Shown here one piece after another: positions 37,973 through 49,021 of a DNA stretch of 64,000 nucleotides (position 1 is its first letter; every line of letters starts with the position of its first letter). The notes beneath the pieces were generated by a model. The model did not search any database. It saw only the letters and a program-made list of their open reading frames with translations, and was not told where the DNA came from. This DNA comes from Onchidella celtica (Eukaryota; Mollusca; Gastropoda; Systellommatophora; Onchidiidae). The stretch lies in contig OZ007569.1 in assembly GCA_963931925.1 (NCBI GenBank), positions 68,955,920 to 69,019,919 on the forward strand, given 5' to 3'. Position numbers and translations under genes: made by a program.

Positions 37973-39060
37973 GTGTTTGCTTTAGAAAAACCAGAAGACA
38001 AATATTCTATGTATGCAATTTATATACTTCAACTAATAAAAATGATTAAGCAAAGCCTCATTGATTTACTGTATTTAGAAGATGGTGGAAATAGACATTA
38101 TTGCCTTGTAAAAAATGTAGAAAGTTTATTAGCAGATGAATCTGGTAACAAAGCTTTCATCTGTAGAAATTGTATGAATATACTCTATTTTAAAAATCTT
38201 TAAATAATCACCAAGAGAAATGTTTAACCACAGTATTGGCAAAACAAAATTTCCATCAAAAGATAATAATATAATAGAATTTACAAATCATCATTATAAA
38301 TCAATATTAGCAATTGTTTTCTATTGTGATTTTGAATCTAGTAATAAGAAATTGTTTACAGCACAATCAAATCCAAATGAATCCTACGAAAACAAAATGT
38401 TTAAACAAGAATCTAATAGTTATGGAATGTTTATAAAATCTGATTACCTCAATCTATGACCTTCCCTTTATACAAGTTACTGGAGAAGATGCTATAGAAA
38501 CGTTGGTAGAAGTAATTATGATGTACTATGACGAAATTTGTAGAAAGTTAAACTACTATTAAAAAGCTAAAAGTAAATTAACTCGGGCAAAAGAAAAAGA
38601 ACATAATGAAGCAACAAAATGTTACATCTGTAATAAAGAGTTAAAATAAAAAGTAAGAGAACACAATCATTACAATGGTAAACACTGAAGAAGGTAGAAG
38701 TTCAAAAGTAATTCCAGTTTTTTTTTTTATAATGCTAGTGGTTGTGATTTCCATTTTTTAATAGTAGATAATATAATAAAATAAGAAAATCAATACAATA
38801 AACTTTCATTTCTCGCTAAAACATCAGAAGAATATATTTCATTTAGGTATGGAAATTATTATACAAAATTGATATACCTCGATAGGAATGGATTTTTAAC
38901 ATTTTCTTTGGATGGTATCATAAAATCTATGGATTCTAATGATTTAAACACCTTGAAACAGCATTTCCCAACTAACTTTGATTTACTTAAACGAAAAGGT
39001 GTTTTTCCTTGATTCAATTGATAGATTAAAAAAAAACAAAACTACTTCCATAGTAATTCT
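37973..39060 (+). pseudogene. polB: Protein-primed DNA polymerase B, N-terminal/exonuclease part, broken and truncated
   Basis: Open pieces at 37973-38203 and 38220-38459, and further stop-interrupted sequence to about 39060, follow the order seen in Polinton polymerases. There is an HYCLVKN segment, a C-x2-C zinc pair (FICRNC), FNHS and EFTNHH segments, an exonuclease I acidic motif (CDFES, DxE), then a second zinc region (CYICNKEL followed by REHNHYNGK), and an LKRKGVFP segment near 38990. The palm catalytic motifs are absent, so about half the enzyme is missing. At least four stops or frameshifts occur. The likely role in the intact element is copying the linear DNA genome from a terminal protein. 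Confidence 0.72.
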
Positions 39061-39089
39061 GATCAATTTACAAATATTGTATTGTAATG

Positions 39090-40345
39090 GTTGATAAAAT
39101 TAACTTTGAATAACACTCAACAGCCATTTTTCGTTCATCAGATTGAAACGAAATAATTTTAGCATCAGAAATAACTTCGGCATAAGCTGAGGTGTCTGCG
39201 GGAACATGTTTATCAAAATATTGCTTTAACCATTACAGCAGTTAAACTATTTTTTTAACCTTTCACCTTGTTTACTTAAATCAAATACAAAATAACGGAT
39301 AAAGTGTTTGATATTCAATAGTGGTAATGTTTGGATTGCTAACTAATTCATCCATATTATAAAATTCAGATCTAAATGATGCTGCGTCTCCATATATATA
39401 TACTCTAGAGAATTGAAATTTAGGAAATGATATTTGGTAATCTACTTCCGGGCAGGGTCTACATTTTAACTGAACGTAAATGTTTCACACTTAAGATTAT
39501 TGAATATTGGTGCATTTTCTCTTTAATCAGATATATTTTTTGTTTGAAAAGCTGTTTTGATCCATCTAGGTTTTTCAGGAGATGCTTTCACAGATAATAT
39601 CCATGAAAACTTAGTTGAAATGGAGACAGATGTAGAATCGCATTGCCTACTTCTATAACCAACATTTATTTTTGCTTTGGATTCAATAATCTTATACGGT
39701 TTAAGTTTTTGTTCATCTGCAGGTAAAATATGAGGAACATACCATGAAATTTTATCAAGAGTAGCTTTTCCTTCGTCAACTTCATCGTCTATGTAAATTA
39801 CAATATTTGAATCTGGACATTAGTACAGAGTAAGTTGTTGACTAAATCCATAGGTAATCTTATCATAACCCTCTGCAAAACGAAAATGTGTTTAAGAGGA
39901 ATTTGAAAAGAAAAAGTTCCTTTAGGATAAGAATATTTTAACAGTATGGCTTGTCTAGTGGTAAAAGCATCGTTATTGGCAACACCGTTATTGGTACATT
40001 TAGACCATAAGCTATTTAATTCCTGAGATTTTGAAAGATCATCGGAATACCTGAGCAAAATTAACATTGTTGTTCCTTGACCTGGATGATTTGCGTTTTC
40101 AATTTCTTGCCCTGATAACTGATATCTTATAAACTGAAACAAACGCATTATGGCACTATTGTATAAAGTTATCAATTCTTCGCCGGTATATAATTATGCT
40201 GTTCCATCTGCTTTTGTAAGTCTACCTTCAACTATTATGTAGCTTTCACTTGGATGAGTAAAATATCTTGCAGTTCAATAGCTATTCTAATTTCTCCTCC
40301 GTTGTTTGAATTTGTACTGGTAATATGGCTGTATTCATGGTATTC
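39090..40345 (-). pseudogene. Capsid-protein-like gene of the Polinton-like element, broken
   Basis: On the minus strand a run of about 420 codons, broken by several stops and frame changes, begins near 40345. It contains the segments GTFSFQIPLKHIF, KISWYVPHILPADE and YRSRQCDSTSVS, and VFDLSKQGERLK near the end. These resemble a protein carried by animal Polinton-type elements that I take to be the major (double jelly-roll/hexon-like) capsid protein. The link to capsid is from family knowledge, not a structural comparison. The longest uninterrupted piece is 39798-40175. It converges tail-to-tail with the polymerase remnant. Confidence 0.5.
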
Positions 40346-40419
40346 ATATTTTTCTATACTTCCATTTACTTTAAATTCTTCATCAATATTTTAAATGCTT
40401 TCCATTTTTAATAGTACAA

Positions 40420-40905
40420 AATTTGGAAATATGTAACAGGAGCTACACTAAACCGTATTCTACTAATATGATAATGTTCAGTAAGAAATATTTTTTTCAG
40501 TATGGTAGAGCTGTTTAATACTCTTTCTACAATAAGAGCTTCGTCCGGTATAATATTAATTTGTTTTATTGTTTTGGGCAATTAATATAAATTCTTTATT
40601 TTCTTCATTCACGTTTACACGACCACCTATAAAAGTAATGGTTCCACCACATTATTTTGTTTTTTAATTTTTAGTCCATCTGTAATCAAAGCAGAACTTT
40701 TTGGAGGATTTTCTAAAAGTCGCACATCTCGAGAATTAAATGACAGGGTAATTATTGTACCAAGATCGTCATTATTATTCTTTTCGAACACAAAATAACT
40801 TTTTACATTAACTCTTGTGTAGTGATGATAAAAAGCCTTCAACATTTTCTAAATTTTCTAAGTTAAGTGCATGATGATTAAGGGAGTTCATTTTTGATAG
40901 TATTT
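40420..40905 (-). pseudogene. Tandem unknown gene, unit 3
   Basis: The third and most downstream of three related minus-strand genes. It starts with the shared N-terminal motif (an LNLENLENVEGFLS-type stretch, 40830-40885), is open over 40627-40845, and ends with the shared C-terminal HISRIRFSVAPVTY (near 40440-40485). It is shorter than its neighbours because part of the middle (the GFQLN..GIY segment) is missing. Family not recognised. Its position beside the capsid-like gene suggests a virion or host-interaction role; that is inference only. Confidence 0.4.
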
Positions 40906-40909
40906 AATT

Positions 40910-41500
40910 GGGGAATATATAACAGGTGCTGTGCTAAATCGTATTCTGCTAATATGGTTATGTTTGTCAATATTGTGTAGGATTGAGGAATATAGATATT
41001 TTTGAAAACGTTGGAGGCTGAATAGTACTACTACGTCCCATACCTTTTCTCATATTTTACAATTCCTTTAATTTTTTTATTTTCTTCTGCCGTTAAATAA
41101 TCGATAATTAAATTAGAAGCATCTGGCAGTTTTTTTTTAAATTTCCGCAAATTTTGAATTACATGTCTGGATGTTAATTTTACCATTTTGATCCCAATCA
41201 ATTCTAGTATTCTTTTAAAAATCAAAACGTTTTTCCATTAATTCTTTTCAGTCTACATTATCAAAATTATGATCAAAGCACACTGCACCATCATTTTAAA
41301 ATGATCCTTTAACTGATTTAATATGGAGATCCCATTCAGGTTTTTCAGGAAATTCAAGTCTTTCGTAGATTCCTTTGTCATTTAACTGAAAACCATAAAT
41401 AGCATCTTCTTCTCCTGATGATAAAAAGCCTTCAACATTTTCTAAATTTTCTAAGTTAAGTACGTGGTGATGAAGGGGGTTTATTTTTAATAGTTTTTAA
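40910..41500 (-). pseudogene. Tandem unknown gene, unit 2
   Basis: The middle unit. The N-terminal LNLENLENVEGFLSS is followed by a GFQLNDKGIYERLEFPEKPE-like stretch (about 41340-41400), then about 64 open codons (41031-41225), and the shared C-terminus near 40920-40975. It has several frame breaks. Spacing between the N-terminal motifs of units 2 and 3 is about 592 bp. Product about 190-200 residues if intact, no recognised domain. Confidence 0.42.
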
Positions 41501-41509
41501 TTTGGTTAA

Positions 41510-42180
41510 ATGTAACTGAGGCTACAATAAACCGTATTCTGCTAATATGAAAATATTCGTGAACAAATATTGCTGCCCAAATAGCAACAAAACCGCGTAG
41601 CTTCCTCGGGCATGCCAATGACATTGTTTTATCTTTTTTCAAATTGAATAATTATTCTAAGTTCTTTGTTTTCTTCCTTCACTTCCACTTGTATACCGTG
41701 TATTATTACAACAGGAAAATCGGGTAATATGTCAACAATATACTTTTTAATTGTTAATCCATCTATAATGAAAACAGAACCTTCAGATGGATTCGTTAAA
41801 AGTATGTATTCTTCAGCAGTAAATGTTTCTATGTGTATATAACATTCATCTCCACTTATATGTGTTCCAGGAACATCTGGTTTCGCATCGCAATCAAAAT
41901 ATCTTTTACCGTTAACTCTTTTGTACTATATATTTTTGAAGTTAACTGTAACTTCATTAAACCATCATTTTTAAATGTTATTGAATCACGTCCGTTAACA
42001 GATTTAATATCAATATCCCATTCAGCTTTTTCAGGAAATTCATTTCTTTTGTAAATTCCTCTTTTATTTAATTGAAAACCATAAATAACATCTCCTTCTC
42101 CTCTCGATAAAAAGCCTTCAGCGTTTTCTATAATTTTCTAAATTGAGCGCATGGCGATTTAGAGGTTTAATTTTTACAGA
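41510..42180 (-). pseudogene. Tandem unknown gene, unit 1
   Basis: The most upstream unit, about 691 bp from unit 2 by the N-terminal motif (42107-42165). It reads NAEGFLSRGEGDVIYGFQLN, then KRGIYKRNEFPEKAEWDI and SVNGRDSITFKNDG on the minus strand with few interruptions, and ends in the same C-terminal region (about 41520-41560). Upstream (42180-42500) there is further broken minus-strand coding sequence (FPVGSTLIIDGK, RPKPFRIIIKKRK) that may be the N-terminus or another related gene. Function unknown. Confidence 0.42.
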
Positions 42181-42583
42181 TAATTTATTTCGCTTAAAAT
42201 TACCGGCATTTGTGTAAATTTTATCCGGTAGGTCATAAACTGTTTGTAAATAAGAATATTTTCAAAATGGATATCCATTCTCTACAGATTTTGATTCATC
42301 GGGATTTGATTGGATTCTGTATTCGTCTTTTCTTTTCTTTATAATTATTCGAAAAGGTTTTGGTCTTCCTGAATAACTTGTTTTTACTCCATTATAATTT
42401 CTAATTGTTCATCAAAAGATTCTAAAAGTTTCCCATCAATAATTAAAGTTGAACCCACTGGAAAATCTTCCAGAGTCTTCTTTTCATTATTAAATTCACT
42501 TTCAAAGCTTAGAACGGGCGTTCTTTGTCTTTATCATTTGAAAGATAATAAATATATTCTAAGCGGCAACTGACGCGTATGTA

Positions 42584-43050
42584 GAGGTAGGTGTAACTTT
42601 AGTTCATGCATACCGACTAAATTTGATTTCATACCTAGGTGGCCGTGAGCATCATGCACTAAGCCTGCGTCATGGTGCAAAACGGACGGATTTACATCAA
42701 GTTCATGCATACCGCCAATGGAAATAAACAATACGCCCAGACAAGGAGACACACTATTCGCCGTGGGAAGCATTTTCCGTTTTGTTTACATCATTACTGC
42801 ATTGTTGACAAGCGTGAGTGCACTCGCCTCAGTGACAAGTGGCCGTGATTGGCAGATACAAAGTCTGTGCATGCGCAATGATAATTTTCGTTACGGCGGT
42901 ACGCGGTAATTTATGCATGGGGAGGGTAGGTGTAACTTCTGTTCATGCATATCGGCTACATTTGAGTTTACACCTAGGTGGCCGTACGCACAACTAAGCC
43001 TGCACCATGGTGCAAAATGGACAGATTTACGCAAAGTTCATGCATACGGT
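42584..43050. repeat. Direct repeat pair of about 130 bp
   Basis: Unit 1 (42584-42720) and unit 2 (42922-43050) share GGTAGGTGTAACTT, CACCTAGGTGGCCGT, CTAAGCCTGC and CATGGTGCAAAA. Each unit starts and ends with GTTCATGCATAC-type sequence, so that 12-mer occurs four times. About 200 bp of unrelated sequence separates them. It could be a small repeat element at the border of the Polinton-like block; no gene is present. Confidence 0.6.
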
Positions 43051-43059
43051 TACTGGAGA

Positions 43060-45027
43060 GCCTCGTGCCAACTGCGACCAGTCTGTGTAGTTATCCGACC
43101 TGGACTATAATAACTGAATGTTTTCTTTATTTAACAGGCGTGCAAAGGCCTAAGGCTGTGATCGTCTATAAAGGATCGTCAACACACACATTTCTTGCAT
43201 ATGTCTGGGGGAAAAGGACAAGCTTTTCCAGCCCTCTGAGTTTTCTGGCCACCAGTGCTGCTTCATTCCTCAGAGACTGCATTGCTGACAAGTAGTAAAC
43301 TTCATTTCTCCACAAAGGTAGTGGCAAAACTTCCGCTGGGCAATCTTGTGTTTTCACGACAAACAGGTAAGCCCGTGGTTGTATTGCGTTATTATGATTC
43401 TTTGTTCTTCACCGTTGGGCATGTTCCTTCTATGTTCCGTCACAAATTCGTGACTACCACTCGGTTTCATTGATCCATGTTTCGCCCAACTACAAATATC
43501 AAGGCCTTCATGACGCCGTTCTTTAATATAGTGAAGATGTTTACTCTTATGAGATACTAGGTGCAGATTCGCGAAAATCATGTTTCTTTCACTGATCCCT
43601 CTCGAAACAGGAATCTAACATTCCTCCTTGCTTTTTGTACAGTTGATGTGGAAATGTTGGGCTGTTTCTTTTTTTTCTGTTATCCAGCATTTAAGTTTTC
43701 TCACAGTGGTTAATTCTTTAGTGTGGAACAGTTTCAGAATTTCGTGCCGTATCCTATCTTTGTCAAAACTGTCAACCTCTTGCACTTTCCTTCTATGTTT
43801 CGCGGACCTGAATCCACTGCGACAAGTATTGAAGCGAAATTAGCGACTCACAGCAAACTGAAAGTAAAAAGAAATTCTTTCGTTTCAAGTCTCGGAATAT
43901 AAAGAAACCCTCCCCAGATCAAAAGGAAAGCACTTCCTAAAGTTTACACAAATCCGGGCTGCAAGAGAGGCGCTAAGTCCTGTTAAAAATGGGGCGATAA
44001 AAAAAAAAAAGAATTATTTTCTTAGTATAAATTTACGAAAATTGTACATAATGGGCTTAATAACTGGAACAGCCGTTCACAAAATGACAGACACACGAAA
44101 ACAGGCACAGACACGCCCCTTGTGATAGTGTTTAAGAATAATGTGTTGGCCTCGAAACAAAGAATCCAACATGGCGGCAAAATCTAAGATTGCTCTTCCT
44201 TGGCAGCACAGCATCCAGTTTACAGCTACAGATCGTATAAGTGACATAGCCTTGTCCTAGTTAAATCTGTTTCATTCATTATCAACATAATTTAACAAAT
44301 AAATAACAGTAAAAATTGTCCATGCAAGATTTCTATGTGAGGGTGCCCAGCCCAAGTTTCAGTACATATATCAAAAATGTTGTTGCTGATTTTATTACTT
44401 GGATGGTTATTGACTCAATTGCGTTTGAGGCCACGAGATGCCAGTTGAGCTTCTTTTTTTAGTAGGAGACAGAAATGTTTCGCTACCAAGAGTTGAGCAA
44501 TGCCTTAGTCGCCGCCAATACTGGGCACTCTAGATGCTGGGTCTAGCCAGCGATCCTTTTACATTGCACTTTATGACGTCACACTCACAAGATCATTTTT
44601 TTGAATATCGATAATCTACAGGACATGAATGCCCGATACTATTCCAGCTCGGAAAATACTGGGGGGGGGGGGGGGCGGCACATTTCCTGCCTGGCAGACC
44701 ATGAGCTAACTGACCAACTTCAAACGACCTGGACACTGAAATTAGTAGTTGAGGATTTCTTGAGACCAGTACTGACCATTTCGACCAGAATGCACACGGT
44801 GGCAGACTTCAGTCATGTTCGAAGTGATAAAAAAGGAAAGGCAATGAATGATACCTGTAACCGTTAGAAAATTCTCTGACAGAGACTGCATTTATGATGG
44901 TGGCGTTTGTTTGGACAAAAAAGAGAGAGAAGATGACGGGCCACGTCATTTACTTGCAGTTACAGGCTGTATTACTTGCGTTCGGGAAGCGTCTTCATCT
45001 TGACCTTGTGAAGAGCCTTCTCTCTGG
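43060..45027. other. No gene recognised
   Basis: Gene-free stretch. The segment 43940-44010 (CAAATCCGGGCTGCAAGAGAGGCG..AAAAATGGGGCG) is a diverged relative of the Helitron-like repeat around 52095-52140. A run of Gs lies at 44660-44673. Confidence 0.4.
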
Positions 45028-45178
45028 CAGTGTCAAAATTGGGGTGGGGGGGGGGGGGGGGGGAGTTGTATGTAGCAAAGCTTCGCGTAAGAAATAATAC
45101 CCACACGATACAATGCAAAGTAAAAGAGAAGACAGAAAATGGCCGATATTTCGGCAAGCTCCTTCACCAAGGGAAAAA
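45028..45178 (-). repeat. Penelope-type terminal repeat, left copy, with hammerhead-like core
   Basis: An inverted relative of 50598-50745 over about 150 bp (GTATGTAGCAAAGC, CGCGTAAGAAAT, CGATACAATGCAAA). On the minus strand the last part reads CTTGGTGAAGGAGCTTGCCGAAATATC, resembling the CUGAUGA - stem II - GAAA core of hammerhead ribozymes found in Penelope-like elements, with core substitutions. Together with the GIY-YIG remnant next to it, this marks a Penelope-like element terminus. Confidence 0.45.
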
Positions 45179-45539
45179 AACAAGACAGACAAAAAAAAGG
45201 GAAATCGAACAGACAAAACAATCTAATAATAAAATATTTGAATAGGAAATGTATAGAATCTAAACAGAATATGTTTATTTGTCTGCGAATTCTTGCTTGT
45301 TCAGCAACACAGAAGCACGTCTGCCAATGTATGGAGGCTCGAAGTGGCACATTAGGTTAGTTACCAAGATTAAGGCGCCACAAGGTGTCTCAGAGCACAA
45401 GACATGGATGTTGCGCAATATCGGGAGTCGCAGCAAAGGAAAAGAAAAAGAGATTAGGTAAAAGAAAAATATATTAAAAAAAATATTCACACCTATGTAA
45501 TTATCCAAGGCAGCGTTGGACATTGATGCCATGGGGAGT

Positions 45540-46023
45540 GATAGTAGTGAATTGGAAAATTAAACTTTGCTCAGTTTCAAAGCGTACCTCAGCGCCTGCG
45601 TGACAAGACGTTGAGTCCTAGAATCTCAATGTCGTTGGATGCGTCATGGTCTGGTTGATTGAAATGGACAGAAACAGGCTTTCCACTTTGATTCTCAATG
45701 TCACGAAACCGAGTATGAAGCTAACGTCCCGTTTCACCAATATACAACAAATGACACCTGGCACAGCGGATAGCATACACAAGATTGCGACTATGGCAAG
45801 TGAAACTTTCCTTGACGCTGAACGTCACCAATGGGCACTCGATGGAAGTCGATTGAAGTGTGTCTCACAACGAGAACTGCCACATGGTTTGGTATTGCAA
45901 CGGTCAGAGCGAACAGGTCTACTTCGGACCAGAATGTCTTTCAAGTTTTTGGATCGTCTAGCAGAGGAGGTGCTGCGCCAAGCATGTCATTGAGGCTCTG
46001 GTCAGCCCTCAAGATAGAAAGAT
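45540..46023 (-). pseudogene. Penelope-like element, C-terminal GIY-YIG endonuclease part, broken
   Basis: On the minus strand, in shifting frames, the sequence gives an LKDILVRS segment, a cysteine cluster (CNTKPCGSSRC), then VYAIRCARCHLLYIGETGR and a PVSVHFN..HD segment. That is the order of the zinc-like linker and GIY-YIG endonuclease domain at the C-terminus of Penelope-like retroelement proteins. At least two frameshifts or stops occur. The upstream reverse transcriptase is missing: the sequence is interrupted at 46023 by gypsy element 2, and what follows that element at 50523 is only the short non-coding end. Confidence 0.6.
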
Positions 46024-46145
46024 TTAAAGCGTGTTACCTTATATTGTGAATCCCACAAACTCTATCTCGGAAGGGAAGTGGTGTAGCTTTTATACCATAA
46101 ATTTGTGCCAGGTATTGGCTGCCAGGTTGACTAATGTACGCCACA
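46024..46145 (-). repeat. 3' LTR of gypsy element 2
   Basis: On the minus strand it starts TGTGGCGTAC immediately after a polypurine tract (AGAGGGGGAGTA, about 46146-46160) and ends CGCTTTAA. Length 122 bp. It provides the empty-site sequence (CTCTATCTCGGAA once) for the insertion found in the other LTR. Confidence 0.88.
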
Positions 46146-46160
46146 ATACTCCCCCTCTAG

Positions 46161-46614
46161 TTATGGAATAACGTAATCTTGCAGGAGTCGTTTGGGAAAG
46201 CGGACTTGTCGTCCTCGCTTTGTGACGTTTTGCTGCTGTCGAATTTTTTTGTCGGTACATATTGTACTTGATGCTGGTTGTTGTGAGTGGCCACTAGCGT
46301 GCGTGAAACGTTTGGTTTCCGCTAGGGGTTGCTGTCGCTCTGTGTAAGCGGCTTTGAGCCGGTCGATGGAAACGAACTCAGCGCGTCCATTTCGAGAAAG
46401 TTTATAACATTTCTTATTTCTCGATAGTACGAGAAAAGGACCGTCGTAGGTGGGTTGAAGAGATTTTCTTACAGCGTCGTGCCTTACGTAGACGTGTTGT
46501 TTGCGGCAGGCTGTAGTCAATATGACTGTTGCGCTGTTGTACTCTAGTGGGGGTGGCAGTGATGCGGTTCATGTGTTGTCGCAGTCTGCTAACATTATGA
46601 TGTTGGGTCTTCAA
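46161..46614 (-). pseudogene. Gypsy element 2: C-terminal tail of integrase
   Basis: The minus-strand frame 46161-46520 contains VRHDAVRKSLQPTYDGPFLV and LSRNGRAEFVSIDRLKAAY, the conserved C-terminal (GPY/F-type) domain of gypsy integrases. It is in a different frame from the main Pol ORF ending at 46595, so a frameshift of one step lies at about 46520-46610. The protein ends DYVIP just before the polypurine tract, as expected for a complete 3' end. Confidence 0.75.
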
Positions 46615-48262
46615 CTGGTTCTGGAGATGTCTGGACGAAATCTCCGGGGACTCTCAGTGTAGAACCATAAACCAACTCCGCTGCAGAACATTGTAGGTCT
46701 TCCTTTAGGGCGGTCCGGATTCCAAGTAGGACGAGTGGGAGAGTTTCGGTCCATTTGTCAGTTTCATGACACCTGAGTGCTCCTTTGAGGTGACGGTGAA
46801 ACCGTTCGATAATGCCATTAGAAATGGGGTGATAGCTGGAGGTACGAAGTCTATGAGTGCCAAGAATTTTCATCAGACTGTGCCAGAGATTCGATTCGAA
46901 TTGCCGTCCTTGATCAGTTGTGATCGTATGTGGTACTCCGAAGCGCGATACCCATCTCTGCACAAAGGCTTTGGCTACCGTCTCTGCAGTGATGTTCGTG
47001 ATTGGAATAGCATCTGGCCATCTTGTGAATCTGTCTATGCAGGTAAGGAGGTATGTACACGAGTCCGAAGTGGGTAGGGGTCCCACCAGGTCGATATGTA
47101 CCATACTGAAGCGAACGTCTGGAATCTCAAAAGGTTGAAAAGGAGCTTTGTTGTGTCTATGCGTCTTACTTTTCTGGCACTGTGGACAAGCTCTTGTCCA
47201 TGTTCGTATATTTGTGTTGACCGAAGGCCAAACGTAGCGTGATGTAATGAGTTTCTGAGTTGCACGTATGCCAGGGTGCGACAAGGAATGTAGTGCCTGG
47301 AATACTTGACGGCGGTACTCTTCTGGAACGAATGGTCTTGTAGTTCCTGTCGAAATGTCACAGTAGATTGATGTGCCATCTGACATGATGACAGACTTCA
47401 GTTTCAAGGCAGTCTCAGTGTGTGCATCTTTAAAAGCTTGCAGTTCGGGGTCCGTGTCTTGTGCTTTCGCCATGTCTGGCAAATTAACAGACGAGCCGAT
47501 GGAAAGCGATGAAACAGAAGTGCGTGAAAGCGTGTCTGCCACGGTGTTTTCTAAACCCCTGATATAACGAATGTCCGTACAGAATTCGCTAATGAAGGAG
47601 AGGTGTCGGGTTTGACGTGGTGATTTTGAAGTATCTTTTTTCTTGATGGCAAACGTGAGAGGGCGATGATCTGTGAGAACATAGAACTTCCGGCCTTCTA
47701 TAAAGTAAAGGAAATGTTTGATAGCCAGGTAGACGGCAAGAAGTTCTCTGTCAAATGCGCTGTATATGGTTTCGGCTGGTTTCAGCTTCCTGGAAAAGAA
47801 AGCCAATGGTTTCCATTTTCCGTCGATGAACTGTTGTAGCACCGCACCTACTGCCGATTCTGATGCGTCCGTGACGATGTTGGTTGGTGCATCTATCTGC
47901 GGGTGAATCAACAGGGTGGCGTCAGGAAGCTCTTTCACCTTAGCGAAAGCCTCGAGGGCCATGGTATCCATGGACAGCGTCTTTTCTTTCTGGTCCAACT
48001 TGTCGTTCAGGGGTTTCAGGATGTCAGCCATGTGAGGAACGAAACGATGATAGTAATTAACCATCCCTGGGAACCGTTTCAGTTCCGTCTGGCTTGTTGG
48101 GAGTTTCATATCCTTGATGGCTTTGACCTTTTCATCTGTTGGTCGGATACCTTCTCTAGAAACGTGATGTCCCAGGAAAGTTAGTTCTGCTTGTCCGAAC
48201 TGACATTTGTTGACATTGATGATCATGTTGAAACTTTCTAACTTTGTAAAAAGTAGCTCCAA
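46595..48262 (-). pseudogene. Gypsy element 2: RT thumb, RNase H and integrase core
   Basis: A 555-residue frame: end of reverse transcriptase with thumb (CQFGQAELTFLGH), RNase H (VTDASESAVGAVL near residue 130, LTDHRPLTF near 195, ADTLSR), then integrase with the HHCC region (HPGIRATQ ... CPQCQ), and the catalytic acidic residues in HIDLVGPL, TTDQGRQFES and NGIIERFHRHLK. It is in the same frame as 48281-49021; only a TAA at 48281-48283 separates them. All catalytic motifs look intact, so damage to this Pol is limited to a few point lesions. Confidence 0.88.
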
Positions 48263-48280
48263 TTGTTTAAGGTGTTCTAC

Positions 48281-49021
48281 TTAGTCCTTGCTCGCAACTA
48301 GGATGTCGTCAATATAGCTGAAGACAAACGGTAGGTCCCTTGTGACATGATTTATGAAACGTTGGAAACTTTGAGCTGCATTTCGTAAACCAAATGGCAT
48401 TTTTAGAAATTCGAACAGTCCAAATGGGGTTGTTATTGCTGTTTTTGAGATGTCTTCTTCTTCCACTGGTATCTGATGATATGCACGTTGTAAATCAATC
48501 TTAGAGAAAATTGTCTTTCCTTGTAGATTTCTAGTAAAGTCCTGTATATGTGGTATTGGGTAACTGTCCGGGACTGTGATTGCATTTAATTGTCTGTAGT
48601 CACCAGTGGGTCTCCAATCGGTGGAACCCTTCTTCTTGACCATGTGTAGTGGGGAAGCCCAACTACTAGAAGAAGGTCTAATGATACCCATTTGTAACAT
48701 GTGATCAAACTCGTTCTTAGCTGCTTTGAACTTTTCTGGAGCTAATCTACGTGGGCGAGCGCTGACAGGTGGACCTACTGTCTGAATCCTATGTGTCACA
48801 GAATGATTTGAAAGTTCAAATGATTTGTTATTCACCAGTGATGGGTGCTGTTGTATTAGCTTTTGATACTTATCTTGGGAAGCTTTGCAGAAAAATGAGA
48901 GCTGGAGAGATGATCCCATGACCGAAGAACCAGTGGTGGACAGTTTGGTAGTTCCATCGATTAACTTCTGACGTGTGACATCAACCAATAGATTATAATG
49001 TGTCAAGAAATCGGCTCCCAA
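48281..49021 (-). pseudogene. Gypsy element 2: reverse transcriptase palm and fingers
   Basis: A 247-codon frame that starts within the protease C-terminus ([13 protein letters not shown]) and reads through RT motifs ([41 protein letters not shown]) to the active site [13 protein letters not shown]. It stops at a TAA immediately after this motif; translation beyond the stop continues the RT thumb in the same frame. Confidence 0.87.

Larger units (their letters stand above)
37965..42520. mobile_element. Decayed Polinton/Maverick (adintovirus-like) fragment
   Basis: A 4.5-kb block visibly richer in A+T than both neighbours, with sharp edges against the gypsy gag at about 37960 and against GC-richer repeats at about 42520. 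Plus strand: part of a protein-primed DNA polymerase B. Minus strand: a capsid-like gene and three tandem related genes. The convergent gene layout and polymerase type fit Polintons/adintoviruses, a group of virus-like DNA transposons in animals. Frames are broken throughout by stops and indels. No integrase, packaging ATPase, protease or terminal inverted repeat was seen, so this is a partial copy. Confidence 0.7.

Noticed and set aside
45646..45993. 115-codon plus-strand frame
   Set aside because: Antisense to the Penelope-like GIY-YIG remnant on the minus strand.
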